A stretch of 64,000 nt of DNA. It comes from Chloroflexota bacterium (GTDB lineage: Bacteria > Chloroflexota > Limnocylindria > Limnocylindrales > CSP1-4). Below the pieces are notes generated by a model. It saw only the letters and a program-made list of their open reading frames with translations, was not told where the DNA came from and ran no database searches. The stretch covers positions 55,570 to 119,569 of the forward strand of contig JAJXUG010000001.1 in NCBI GenBank assembly GCA_021783095.1, given 5' to 3'. A program made the position numbers and the translations under genes. Numbering within the stretch: position 1 is the first letter of the stretch; each line of letters begins with the position of its first letter. Shown piece by piece: positions 42,821-50,820 of the stretch.

Positions 42821-44071
42821 CTACTCGTGTGCCCCGAGCCGCCGCCGCGTTCCGAGCGAGTCCAGGCGCAAGCGTGACCGCTCAAGCCCCGCCACGTCGA
42901 ACCGGCCCGGCATCGCCGTCCCGGACCCGAGCCCGTCGAGATCGCCCGTCAGCACGACGCCTGCGTCCGGGATGTCGAACGCGAGGTGCGCGGCGTCGGT
43001 CCCGGGCGTCGCCAGCGCCTGCATCGGCAGGTCTCCCTCGGTCACCCACTCGCCATCGTGCAGCGTCCGCACGCCGCGGACGACCTCCAGGCCCACGCCC
43101 GGTCCGGCGAGCACCGGCAGGTCGCCCCGCAACGTCAGCGCGGTCACCCCGGCGACATGGCCCGGCTCTGGCGACGTCAGGGCGATCGCCGCGACCCGCA
43201 CGCCGCGCGCGGCCGCCTCGCCCAGGATGGCCTCGGCAGCCGGCTCGTTGGGGTCGCCCGGGTCCACCACGACCACTCGCTCCCGGCCCACCAGATAGAC
43301 GCACACGGAGCGCCCCGGCAGCCCGCCAGCGCCGCCGAGCCGCACCCGCGTCACGCCGGGTGCGACGGGCTTCACAACCGGCTCCCCCGCCCTGCCAGCC
43401 GGCGCCAGCACCGCCCGCACGTCCGACGCGGAGGTCGCATTGTCGACCTGCCGGAGCGTGGTGGCAGTCGGCGGCCAGAGGTCGATCTGACCCGCGCGCT
43501 GGGCCGCCAGGGCATCACGCGGTCGCAGCCACTCGTGGCCCGCCACTTCGCGCGGGTCCAGGCGGAAGCCCGTCCCGTCCGCCGCGTCGGCGACGAAGAA
43601 CCTCGCGTCGTAGCGGCGCGCCACCTCGATCGGCGGGGTGACCCAATGCGAGAGCGGCACCAGCCGGTCGGCCCGCAGGCGCAGCCCGAGCCGCTCGACC
43701 AGCGCCCGGAGCGGCTCGTCGGCGCGGTGCGCGGCCTCGACCTCGGCCGGGTCGGGTGCGCTGCCGTCGGGCCGTTCGGCGAGCAGGACGCCCGCCTCCT
43801 CGTACAGCTCGCGGATCGCCGCCACCGCGTGGCCGACCGCCTCCTCGCGCCCGAGGTCGCCGGCCCACGCGGCGGCGCACCGCTCGACGTCCACGCCCAT
43901 GCGCGCAGCGGCGTGCGGGTCCCGGTCGGCGGCCTCGACGGCTCCGCCCGGGAAGACGTGGAGCCCGGGGCCGAACGCCATCGTCGCGGGCCGGTGGGTC
44001 AAGAGGACCTCCGGGCCGCCATCCCCCGGCCGTAGCAGCACGATCGTCGACGCGGGGCGGGGGAGAGCCAT
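42821..44071 (-). CDS. Nudix hydrolase fused to degenerate metallo-beta-lactamase domain
   Basis: The product is 416 residues. The N-terminal Nudix domain (about 1-215) has FPGGAVEAAD and, after an insertion, AAIRELYEEAGVLL, an interrupted Nudix box as in NUDT7/19-type CoA diphosphatases. The C-terminal domain (about 240-416) has the metallo-beta-lactamase fold order, but the HxHxDH motif reads SPEPGH and TPGHTxGH reads TPGTDAAH, so most zinc ligands are gone. VVVDPGDPNE and VLTGDLDG remain. The Nudix half may be active, and the other is probably structural or binds ligand. It is the last gene of the DUF255-GNAT unit. The ATG at 44071 is 35 nt after the GNAT stop. Confidence 0.8.
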   Translation of the reverse strand: MALPRPASTIVLLRPGDGGPEVLLTHRPATMAFGPGLHVFPGGAVEAADRDPHAAARMGVDVERCAAAWAGDLGREEAVGHAVAAIRELYEEAGVLLAERPDGSAPDPAEVEAAHRADEPLRALVERLGLRLRADRLVPLSHWVTPPIEVARRYDARFFVADAADGTGFRLDPREVAGHEWLRPRDALAAQRAGQIDLWPPTATTLRQVDNATSASDVRAVLAPAGRAGEPVVKPVAPGVTRVRLGGAGGLPGRSVCVYLVGRERVVVVDPGDPNEPAAEAILGEAAARGVRVAAIALTSPEPGHVAGVTALTLRGDLPVLAGPGVGLEVVRGVRTLHDGEWVTEGDLPMQALATPGTDAAHLAFDIPDAGVVLTGDLDGLGSGTAMPGRFDVAGLERSRLRLDSLGTRRRLGAHE

Positions 44072-44106
44072 CGGCGCCTCCGCGGATGCGGCGCGAGGCG
44101 GCCGGC

Positions 44107-44634
44107 TCACCGCGCAGTCGTGGGCTGGGCCGGCAGCGGCAGCAGGTAGGCGATGAGGTGGACGCCGGGCACGGGGTCGAAGTCGCGGTCCGGCGCCCGG
44201 CGGAACCCCAGCCGCTCGTACAGGCGCCGCGCCGCGTGCATGCCGAGCTCCGTGCAGATGGCCACCCCCTGGCGCCCATCCACACTGGCCCGCTCGATGC
44301 ACGCGCGGACGAGCGCCTCCCCGACTCCGCGGCGCTGCGCTGCCGGCGACACGCCCAGCATCCGGAACCCAGCCTCGCCCTCGCGCTCGATCTCGGCCAT
44401 CGCGTTGTCCCGGCCCGGGATGTACGAGACCGACCCGAGCACCTCTCCGCGCTCGTCGTCCACAGCGACCAGCACCGGGCAGTGGCGCGCCCGCCCACGC
44501 GCGTCGAGGACCTCCCCGAGGTATTCGTCCTCGTCGGCGCTCGGACCTCCGTGCGCCCTATACGCCTCGACCACGATGCAGCCGGCCGCGTCGAGCTCGT
44601 CGGGGAGCGCCTCGCGGACCGTGAACGCGCTCAC
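44107..44634 (-). CDS. GNAT family N-acetyltransferase
   Basis: The product is 175 residues with the GNAT fold. The acetyl-CoA loop is GFRMLGVSPAAQRRGVGEALVRA (motif A, Q-x-x-G-x-G/A as QRRGVG), and RRLYERLGFRRAPD is motif B. The GTG at 44634 overlaps the DUF255 stop (GTGA), so it is translationally coupled to that gene. Substrate unknown. Confidence 0.85.
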   Translation of the reverse strand: MSAFTVREALPDELDAAGCIVVEAYRAHGGPSADEDEYLGEVLDARGRARHCPVLVAVDDERGEVLGSVSYIPGRDNAMAEIEREGEAGFRMLGVSPAAQRRGVGEALVRACIERASVDGRQGVAICTELGMHAARRLYERLGFRRAPDRDFDPVPGVHLIAYLLPLPAQPTTAR

Positions 44635-46724
44635 GTGCCCACCAGCAGCGCCTCGAGCGCCTCGGGCTCGTGGACCGGCTGGCGGCAGGCGAAGTCGCGG
44701 CAGACGAACGCCGTGGAGCGGCCGCGGAGCGCGAACTTGTCGCGCAGCAGCGGGACGGATGAGCCAGCGCCCGCCGCGGTGACCGCCAGGACGCGGAACG
44801 GGCTGTAGGAGCGCGAGGCGACGCGGACGAGCGGATCGGCGGCATCGACCGCGCCCCCGACGATCGCCACCTCGACGATGCCCCGATGGGCCACCTCCAG
44901 GGCGCACAGCCACTGGGCGAAGGCCGTCGGATAGCGGGCGAGGTACGGGCCGACGCCGGCCAGCGCCCGCTCCGCCGCCGCTCGATACCGCGGTTCGCCG
45001 GTGAGCGCAGCCAGGCGGAGCAGCACGGTCGTGGCCATGGCGCCGCCGGACGGGACCGCGTTGTCCTGGAGGTCGCGCGGTCGGATCACCAGCCCCTCGG
45101 CGTCGTCGGCCGTGTCATGGAAGCCGCCGCCGGGATCTGCGAACCGGGCCAGGATACCCTCGGCAAGCGCCACGGACTCGGCGTACCAGCGCTCGTCGGC
45201 GGTGGCCTCGTACAGGGCCAGGAGCCCCTCGGCAAGGTCGGCGTGGTCTTCGAGGATGCCCTCCGCGGTGGCCCGTCCGTCCTTCCACGAGCGCCTCAGG
45301 CGTCCCGCCTCCACGCGCAGCCCGGCCAGCACGTCCTCGGCGGCAGCGATCCCCGCCGCCCGGTAGGACGCGGCACGGTTCGCGAGCGCGGGCACGTCCG
45401 CCTCGAGCACCCTTGAGGCCTCCGCCAGCGCCGCGATCGCTAGGCCGTTCCAGGCGGCGAGCACCTTGTCGTCGCGAGCGGGCTGGGGCCGGGCGCGCCG
45501 GACCTCGAACAGGGCGGCCCGAGCGGTCGCCAGCCGTGCCGCCACCAGGTCCGGCGTGAGGCCGAAGCGATCCGCCAGCTCGGCGTCGCCGCGAGCGCGA
45601 GACAGGATGGTGACGCCCTCCCAGTTGCCCGTCTCCGTCACGCCGCATGCCGCCTCGAACAGTGGCGCGTCGTCGCCCAGCACCTCGCGCACCTCGCCCG
45701 GCAGCCACGTGAATGTGGCGCCCTCGACACCATCGGTGTCGGCATCGAGGCTCGCCGCGAACCCCCCGCCGGGCGTCCGGAGGTCGCGGAGCAGGAAGTC
45801 GAGCGCACCGACCGCCACGTCGAGGTGGCGCCGGTCACGGGTCAGCTGCCAGGCGTGGAGGTAGACGCGGGCAAGCTGGGCGTTGTCGTAGAGCATCTGC
45901 TCGAAGTGGGGAACGAGCCAGCGGGCGTCGGTCGCGTAGCGGTGGAAGCCGCCGCCGAGCTGGTCGTGGACGCCGCCGTCCGCCATGCGGTCGAGCGTCC
46001 GGCGCGCGATCGCGAGCGCCCGCGGGTCGCCCGTCGCGAGGTGCCGGCGGAGGAGGAACTCGATCGTCATCGGCTGCGGGAACTTGGGCGCCCGGCCCCA
46101 GCCGCCGTTGACCTCGTCGTGCGAGGCCCCCAGCGCCGCGGCGGCCTCAACCAGCACCTCGACGGGCGGCAGCGATCCTGCGGCGTCGCCCATGCCCCGG
46201 ATCTCGGCCAGCGACGCCACCACCGCCTTGCCCGTCTCCTCCACGGCGCCACGACGGTTGGCCCATGCGTCCCGGACCCCTGCCAGCACCTGCCCGAAGC
46301 CCGGCATCCCCTGGCGTGGCGCCGGCGGGAAGTACGTGCCGCCGAAGAACGGGCGGCCGTCGGGGGCGAGGAACACCGACAGCGGCCAGCCGCCCTGCCC
46401 GGTCATCGCCTGCACCGCCGCCATGTACACGTTGTCGAGGTCGGGACGCTCCTCGCGATCCACCTTGACCGGGACGAAGTGCGCGTTGAGGTACGCGGCG
46501 AGGGCCACGTCCTCGAACGTCTCGCGCTCCATCACGTGACACCAGTGGCAGGCCGCGTAGCCGATCGAGAGGAAGATCGGGCGGTCGAGCTCGGCGGCGC
46601 GAGCGAGCGCCTCGGGACCCCAGGGGTACCAGTCGACCGGGTTGCGGGCGTGCATGAGCAGGTAGGGGCTGGTCTCGCCAGCCAGGCGGTTCGAGCGCGC
46701 CGGGGGGTCGTCCGCGTCGGCCAT
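44631..46724 (-). CDS. DUF255 thioredoxin-domain protein (YyaL/SPATA20 family)
   Basis: The product is 697 residues. The N-terminal thioredoxin-like domain has the family signature SNRLAGETSPYLLMHARNPVDWYPWG and the CxxC Cys59-HW-Cys62. GGWPLSVFLAPDGRPFFGGTYFPP follows. The rest (about 180-690) is an (alpha/alpha)6-barrel with GGVHDQLGGGFHRYATDARWLVPHFEQMLYDNAQL. The family occurs from bacteria to humans with no settled biochemistry. A cellobiose-2-epimerase-like barrel suggests a sugar-binding role. The ATG at 46724 has a -10 box 7 nt upstream. It leads the GNAT/Nudix unit and is divergent from the papain-like gene. Confidence 0.92.
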   Translation of the reverse strand: MADADDPPARSNRLAGETSPYLLMHARNPVDWYPWGPEALARAAELDRPIFLSIGYAACHWCHVMERETFEDVALAAYLNAHFVPVKVDREERPDLDNVYMAAVQAMTGQGGWPLSVFLAPDGRPFFGGTYFPPAPRQGMPGFGQVLAGVRDAWANRRGAVEETGKAVVASLAEIRGMGDAAGSLPPVEVLVEAAAALGASHDEVNGGWGRAPKFPQPMTIEFLLRRHLATGDPRALAIARRTLDRMADGGVHDQLGGGFHRYATDARWLVPHFEQMLYDNAQLARVYLHAWQLTRDRRHLDVAVGALDFLLRDLRTPGGGFAASLDADTDGVEGATFTWLPGEVREVLGDDAPLFEAACGVTETGNWEGVTILSRARGDAELADRFGLTPDLVAARLATARAALFEVRRARPQPARDDKVLAAWNGLAIAALAEASRVLEADVPALANRAASYRAAGIAAAEDVLAGLRVEAGRLRRSWKDGRATAEGILEDHADLAEGLLALYEATADERWYAESVALAEGILARFADPGGGFHDTADDAEGLVIRPRDLQDNAVPSGGAMATTVLLRLAALTGEPRYRAAAERALAGVGPYLARYPTAFAQWLCALEVAHRGIVEVAIVGGAVDAADPLVRVASRSYSPFRVLAVTAAGAGSSVPLLRDKFALRGRSTAFVCRDFACRQPVHEPEALEALLVGT

Positions 46725-46731
46725 GCCTGCG

Positions 46732-46778
46732 ATGGTAGCGCCGCGTGACCGCGGCGCCGTGCGGCGCCGCGGTAGGCT
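46732..46778. promoter_or_regulatory. Divergent leaderless promoters flanking a perfect inverted repeat
   Basis: On the minus strand TACCAT (46732-46737) sits 7 nt before the DUF255 ATG. On the plus strand TAGGCT (46773-46778) sits 6 nt before the GTG at 46785. Between them is a perfect inverted repeat: CCGCGGCGCC (46749-46758) and GGCGCCGCGG (46763-46772), with a 4 nt centre. It abuts the plus -10 box, so a bound repressor could control both genes. Confidence 0.5.
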
Positions 46779-46784
46779 GGGCGC

Positions 46785-47570
46785 GTGATCGAGCGTGTCG
46801 TGCCCGGGTTCCTCCCCAGCGCCCACGGGCTTCGTTTCGCCAACGCGTTCCCCGCCGGGCCAACCCTGCGGCTCGGTCCGATTGACCCGCGCGTCGTCGG
46901 CATCGGCGACGCGTCGGCAGGGCTGTGCGGCGGGATGGCGCTCACGGCGCGCGACCTGTGGGCGGCCGGTGTCCCGGCCCCGGTGGAGGCCCTGCCGCCG
47001 GCGAACGGCAGCCGCAGGTTCCGCGCGCTCGTCAGACGCCAGGTGCAGTCGCTCGACTGGCTGCGCGTCCCGCTCCGATACGCACTGCTCGCGTTGCTCC
47101 ACGCGGAGGCGCCGCCGGGCCTGCCCGGGCTTCGGCCCGAGGGCGCCCGCAGGCCGATCCCCCGGCGCGGCCCCGTGCGGGTGCCGACGCTCCGGCGCGA
47201 GTGGCCTCGCGTGCGCGCCGAGCTCGACGCCGGCCGGCCCTGCCTCCTCGAGCTGATCCGCGCCGGAGGGTTCTCCCCAGCGGTGCTGGCCCGGAACCAC
47301 CAGGTGCTCGCCTGGGCCTACACGGCCGACGACGCGTGCTGCGCCGAGCCGGCCGCGATCGAGGCGCAGGGCGGGACGATCCGCATCCGCGTGTACGACC
47401 CGAACCACCCGGGTGACGATGGCGTCGCCCTGGAGCTGGCGATCGCCCCCGACGACGGGCGGCGCGGCATCGACGAGCGCATCACGCTCCGCCAGACGAC
47501 CGGCGAGCCGCTGCTGGGCTTCTTCCGCGGGCCCTGCCTCCCGAACGCGCCGGTCGACGCCTGGCGGTGA
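46785..47570 (+). CDS. Papain-fold (C39-like) protein, uncharacterised
   Basis: The product is 261 residues from a GTG. Three elements fit a cysteine-protease-like fold: GLCGGMALTARD with Cys48 at a helix start, RNHQVLAWAY with His172, and VYDPNHPGDD with Asp205/Asn207. The order and spacing match C39-like/papain-type domains often seen in uncharacterised bacterial proteins. There is no signal peptide, so it acts in the cytoplasm if at all. A long linker (about 75-135) is rich in Arg and Pro. Its promoter is shared back to back with the DUF255 operon. Protease activity is unproven. Confidence 0.65.
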   Translation: MIERVVPGFLPSAHGLRFANAFPAGPTLRLGPIDPRVVGIGDASAGLCGGMALTARDLWAAGVPAPVEALPPANGSRRFRALVRRQVQSLDWLRVPLRYALLALLHAEAPPGLPGLRPEGARRPIPRRGPVRVPTLRREWPRVRAELDAGRPCLLELIRAGGFSPAVLARNHQVLAWAYTADDACCAEPAAIEAQGGTIRIRVYDPNHPGDDGVALELAIAPDDGRRGIDERITLRQTTGEPLLGFFRGPCLPNAPVDAWR

Positions 47571-47592
47571 CGCGGCGAGGCCGGGTCGTCCG

Positions 47593-47818
47593 CTACCCGT
47601 TCGGAGGCTGCCGCAGATCCACCTGGCCGCAGCCGGTGCAGTAGCGGAGATCGAGCGGCATTTTCTGCTCGCCGAGCTCGCCCAGCTCGCCGATGAGCAG
47701 CTTGATCGTTCCGCCGGTCCCGCCGGTGCGGAAACTCGACCATTCCCCAGTCTGAGAGCGGGCGGCCGCAGCGCAGGCACGGGTCGCCGGCGATCGCGTC
47801 TACATCGCGCTTGGCCAT
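47593..47818 (-). pseudogene. Small zinc-ribbon protein broken by a frameshift
   Basis: The first frame reads MAKRDVDAIAGDPCLRCGRPLSDWGMVEF, then diverges into Arg-rich noise. Removing one T of the TTT at 47732-47734 restores RTGGTGGTIKLLIGELGELGEQKMPLDLRYCTGCGQVDLRQPPNG and a stop, 74 residues in all. CLRCG and CTGCG would form the zinc ribbon, and MVEFRTGG is typical of small nucleic-acid-binding zinc ribbons. The extra base is in a homopolymer, so it may be a real mutation or a sequencing error. Confidence 0.75.
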
Positions 47819-47910
47819 GGCAATGCCCGTCGTCACGGACGCCCCGCACAGCGTGGTGTCCCGTTTCTGACGTCGCTCGCCGGTCGCCGCCCGGGACCCC
47901 CGCCGCGCGC

Positions 47911-48037
47911 CGCCGGCTGAGTCGCGCTGGACTCGCCGCGGGCGGCGGCGTGCGCGGGCGCCGGTCCGATCCGGGGGTCCGGGTCGTGGCCCGTGCGCGC
48001 GGGAGGCGCTCCTGACCCTGACGCGACTCAGCCGGCG
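47911..48037. repeat. Perfect 16 bp inverted repeat overlapping repeat copy 1
   Basis: CGCCGGCTGAGTCGCG (47911-47926) is the exact reverse complement of 48022-48037, with a 95 nt spacer. The right arm belongs to the first 186 bp repeat; the left arm is outside it. Nearby GCTCGCCGGTC (about 47876-47886) also mirrors part of the repeat (GACCGGCGAGC). Confidence 0.7.
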
Positions 48038-48129
48038 GGGGACCGGCGAGCCGGAGCGCGAGGGCCCGTAGACACCCCCTGTCCTGACCTGCGGGTCTGG
48101 CCGCAGGCGCTCGCCGGGCGCCACCCTGC
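47944..48129. repeat. 186 bp dispersed repeat, copy 1
   Basis: This segment and 48281-48466 have the same length and differ at about 12 positions by my count (roughly 93% identical), in direct orientation 337 nt apart. They begin GGCGGCGTGCGCGGGCGCCGG and end CGGGCGCCACCCTGC. Neither copy encodes a credible protein. No transposase or target duplication is visible. Confidence 0.85.
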
Positions 48130-48154
48130 CGGAGTCGCAGGGAGCGAGATCGCC

Positions 48155-48280
48155 ATGTCCGCTGTCGTCGTCGAGCCGCGCGTCCTCTTCGAGCATCCGG
48201 CCGCCGTCGCCGACGAGCTGGCCGGCAAGCCTAGCCGCGTCTTGTTTGTCGACGTGCCAGAGCACCGGTTCGTCATGATC
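48155..48280 (+). pseudogene. Truncated GyrI-like domain fragment
   Basis: An ATG 11 nt after a GGGAG site starts 42 residues, MSAVVVEPRVLFEHPAAVADELAGKPSRVLFVDVPEHRFVMIGG at its core. The stretch VLFVDVPEHRFVMIGG resembles the PSAKEPVVVDVPPLRFLMIDGEGDP opening of GyrI-like small-molecule-binding proteins. At 48281 the frame runs directly into repeat copy 2 and ends in Arg/Gly-rich noise. The gene appears cut by the repeat, with the rest missing. Confidence 0.5.
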
Positions 48281-48466
48281 GGCGGCGTGCGCGGGCGCCG
48301 GCCCGGGCCGGGGGCCCGCGGCGTGGCCCGTGCGCGCGGGAGGCGCTCCTGACCCTGACACGACTCAGCCGGCGGGGGACCGGCGGACCGGAGCGCGAGG
48401 GCCCGTCCACACCCCCTGTCCTGACCTGCGGGTCTGGCCGCGGGCGCTCGCCGGGCGCCACCCTGC
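48281..48466. repeat. 186 bp dispersed repeat, copy 2
   Basis: Direct repeat of 47944-48129. Its left edge coincides with the point where the GyrI-like fragment loses homology, so insertion or recombination at this repeat probably removed the rest of that gene. Confidence 0.85.
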
Positions 48467-48595
48467 GAGTGGCAGCGTTCGCAGAACCACACGACGGCGC
48501 GGACATCTACCAGCGGTGGCCTGGCACACCGTGCCAGCTGCTGTCCCGGTTGGCCCCCGATGCGAACCGGCCCGCCGCCCCCACCTACCCGCTGG

Positions 48596-49135
48596 TCAGC
48601 CCGGAGCGGCCACGTGGTGCCAATGGTGGCGACGGCAGGGGGACGCCTTCCCGTGTGCGCCGAGAGCCGCCGCGATCTCCGCCGCCCAGGTGCGGATCTC
48701 CCGCCGGTCCGCCGGGACGAGCGCGGCCACCGGGTCATCGCCATCGGGCATCCCGACGCTGCCGAACGTCGCCACGCCGCGGGCGCCGATCGCCCGGCCG
48801 ACGGTGACGGCGGGGAGTTCGTCGGCCGCCGATGCCGCGCCGCTGCGACCCGCCCGCCCGCCGATCGGGCCCGTGCCGTACAGCCAGACATCGCGATCCC
48901 GCAGGGCCGCAGCGTGACGCGCCAGGAACCCGCCGCCGTCCGAGGCGCGGCTGGGCACGAACATGCCGCTGCCGACGACGACCGCCCGGTACTGCGAGAT
49001 GTCGTCGACATCCTCCTTGGCCCGGCAGTCGACCACGAACCCGGCGGACCGCAGGACGGACGCGATCGCCTCCGCCGTGCCGGCCGTCGACCCGGAGCGG
49101 CTGGAGAAGGCGACGAGGACGCGCGTCGGGGTCAT
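48596..49135 (-). CDS. Flavodoxin domain protein
   Basis: The product is 179 residues, an FMN-binding flavodoxin/HemG-like domain. The phosphate loop is AFSSRSGSTAGTAEAIA near residues 9-24, followed by VVVGSGMFVPSRASDGGGFLARHAAAL, typical of the protoporphyrinogen-oxidase-like flavodoxins. The last 20 residues are His/Arg-rich and not conserved. The ATG at 49135 has an AAGGAG site 12 nt upstream. It lies next to the repeat region and upstream of no obvious partner. Confidence 0.85.
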   Translation of the reverse strand: MTPTRVLVAFSSRSGSTAGTAEAIASVLRSAGFVVDCRAKEDVDDISQYRAVVVGSGMFVPSRASDGGGFLARHAAALRDRDVWLYGTGPIGGRAGRSGAASAADELPAVTVGRAIGARGVATFGSVGMPDGDDPVAALVPADRREIRTWAAEIAAALGAHGKASPCRRHHWHHVAAPG

Positions 49136-49338
49136 GGGGTGGCGGGGCTCCTTGGGTGTGCCGGGATGGTCGGCTTCGGAGCGAGCCATCGGGAGGGCCG
49201 TCGGGACCGACCTGCGGGGGACCCCGCCCGGTGATGGCCCGTGCCCATGGGACCGGGCCATCGGTCACGAACCAGACGGCCCGGTCACGTTGGGCCGTGC
49301 GGTCGCCAGCCTCGCGGAGAAGGGCGGGCCGAGTGGCC

Positions 49339-50766
49339 CTAGGCGAGGACGCGCCCGGGGTTGAGGAGGCCGCGAGGGTCGAGTGCGCGCTTGATGGCGC
49401 GCATCACCGCGACTGCCGGCTCGCCCCGCTGGCGGACCAGCCAGTCGCGCCGGACGACGCCGATGCCGTGTTCCCCGGTCACCGTGCCACCGAGGGCGAG
49501 CGCCGCCTCGAACAGGTCGGTCCGGGCCTCGTGGAGGCGAGCGGCGGCCATCGCCTCCGGCTCGTCGCGGCCGAGGACGAATGTCGGGTGGAGGTTGCCG
49601 TCGCCAGCGTGCCCGAAGGTCCCGATGACGATCTGGTGTCGCGCGGCGATCGCCTCGATCGCCCGCAGCAGCTCCGGCACCCGGCTGCGCGGCACGCCGA
49701 CGTCCTCCATCCGCGCCACGCCCTGCGCCTCGAGCGCCCGGAATGCGAGGCGCCGGCCCTCGCGCAGCCACTCGGCCTCGGTGGCGTCCTGGGCCCGGAC
49801 GACGAGGCCCGCGCCCGCCGCCGTGCACACCGCCTCGGCCGCGTCCACCTCGGCCACGGCGGCGCTGCCGGGCAGGTCAGACTCCACGAGCAGCATCGCC
49901 GCCGCGACCCGGTCGAGCCCCAGGTGGTGCACGTCGTCCACGGCGCGGATCGTGGTGCGGTCCATCAGCTCGAGGGTCACCGGGACGATGCCGGCCCGGG
50001 TGATCCCCGCGACCGCATCCCCGGCCGCGTCGAGCGAGGCGAAGAAGGCGAGCAGCGTGGCGCGGGGCGGCGGGGTGGCTCGGAGCCGGAGGGTGGCCTC
50101 GGTCACCAGGGCGAGGGTCCCCTGGCTGCCGACGAGCAGCGGGATCAGCCCGTACCCCGCCACGTCCTTCACGTTGCGGCCGCCCAGGCGGAGGACCGAC
50201 CCATCGGCCATGACGACCTCGAGGCCGAGCACCGCGTCGCGCGTCACGCCGTACTTGACGCAGCACAGCCCGCCGGCGTTCGTGCCCAGGTTGCCGCCGA
50301 TCGTGCACGTCTCGTACGAGGCGGGGTCGGGCGCGTAGAACAGCCCCTCGGCCGCCACGGCCTTCTTGAGGTCCGCGTTGACCACGCCGGGCTGCGTCAC
50401 CACGACCAGGTTCGCGTGGTCGATCTCGAGCACCCGGTTCATGCGCGTGAACGCGATGGTCAGCGCGCCCTCGATCCCCGCCGCACCGCCCGACAGCCCC
50501 GTGCCGGCTCCGCGGGGAACCACGGGCACGTCGTGCTCGCCGCACAGCCGGACCAGCTCGGCCACCTGCGCGGTGGTCTCCGGCAGCGCCACGGCGAGCG
50601 GCAGGCCCGTGGGCAGGTAGGCGGTCTCGTCGCGCCGGTACGACTCGCGGTCGGCCGCGTCGGTGAGCAGGCGCAGGCCGGGCAGGCGGGCCTCGATCGC
50701 GCGCAGGAGCCCGGGGCCGTCGCCTCGGACGAGCGCGCTGGGAGCGGCGGCGGGGTCGGTCGGCAT
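49339..50766 (-). CDS. glcD: FAD-linked oxidase, GlcD/D-lactate dehydrogenase type
   Basis: The product is 475 residues, a VAO-family flavoprotein that oxidises a 2-hydroxy acid such as glycolate or D-lactate. The FAD-binding part has VVPRGAGTGLSGGA, IGGNLGTNAGGLCCVKYG and VLRLGGRNVKDVAGY. The C-terminal cap has GTFGHAGDGNLHP and GTVTGEHGIGVVRR. Length equals GlcD. No GlcE or GlcF is adjacent, although a second FAD/Fe-S dehydrogenase lies at 60742. A -10 box 6 nt before the ATG suggests a leaderless mRNA. The gene is divergent from the M1 peptidase. Confidence 0.92.
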   Translation of the reverse strand: MPTDPAAAPSALVRGDGPGLLRAIEARLPGLRLLTDAADRESYRRDETAYLPTGLPLAVALPETTAQVAELVRLCGEHDVPVVPRGAGTGLSGGAAGIEGALTIAFTRMNRVLEIDHANLVVVTQPGVVNADLKKAVAAEGLFYAPDPASYETCTIGGNLGTNAGGLCCVKYGVTRDAVLGLEVVMADGSVLRLGGRNVKDVAGYGLIPLLVGSQGTLALVTEATLRLRATPPPRATLLAFFASLDAAGDAVAGITRAGIVPVTLELMDRTTIRAVDDVHHLGLDRVAAAMLLVESDLPGSAAVAEVDAAEAVCTAAGAGLVVRAQDATEAEWLREGRRLAFRALEAQGVARMEDVGVPRSRVPELLRAIEAIAARHQIVIGTFGHAGDGNLHPTFVLGRDEPEAMAAARLHEARTDLFEAALALGGTVTGEHGIGVVRRDWLVRQRGEPAVAVMRAIKRALDPRGLLNPGRVLA

Positions 50767-50772
50767 GGGCGG

Positions 50773-50778
50773 AGTATC
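50773..50778 (-). promoter_or_regulatory. -10 box of glcD-like gene
   Basis: GATACT on the minus strand ends 6 nt before the ATG at 50766 (spacer CCGCCC). Confidence 0.5.
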
Positions 50779-50805
50779 GCAAGCCGCCTCGATGCCTGCG
50801 CGGCG

Positions 50806-50811
50806 TAGCAT
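50806..50811 (+). promoter_or_regulatory. -10 box of M1 peptidase gene
   Basis: TAGCAT ends 9 nt before the ATG at 50821; only 27 nt separate it from the divergent glcD box. Confidence 0.4.
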
Positions 50812-50820
50812 TCGGGGGCC

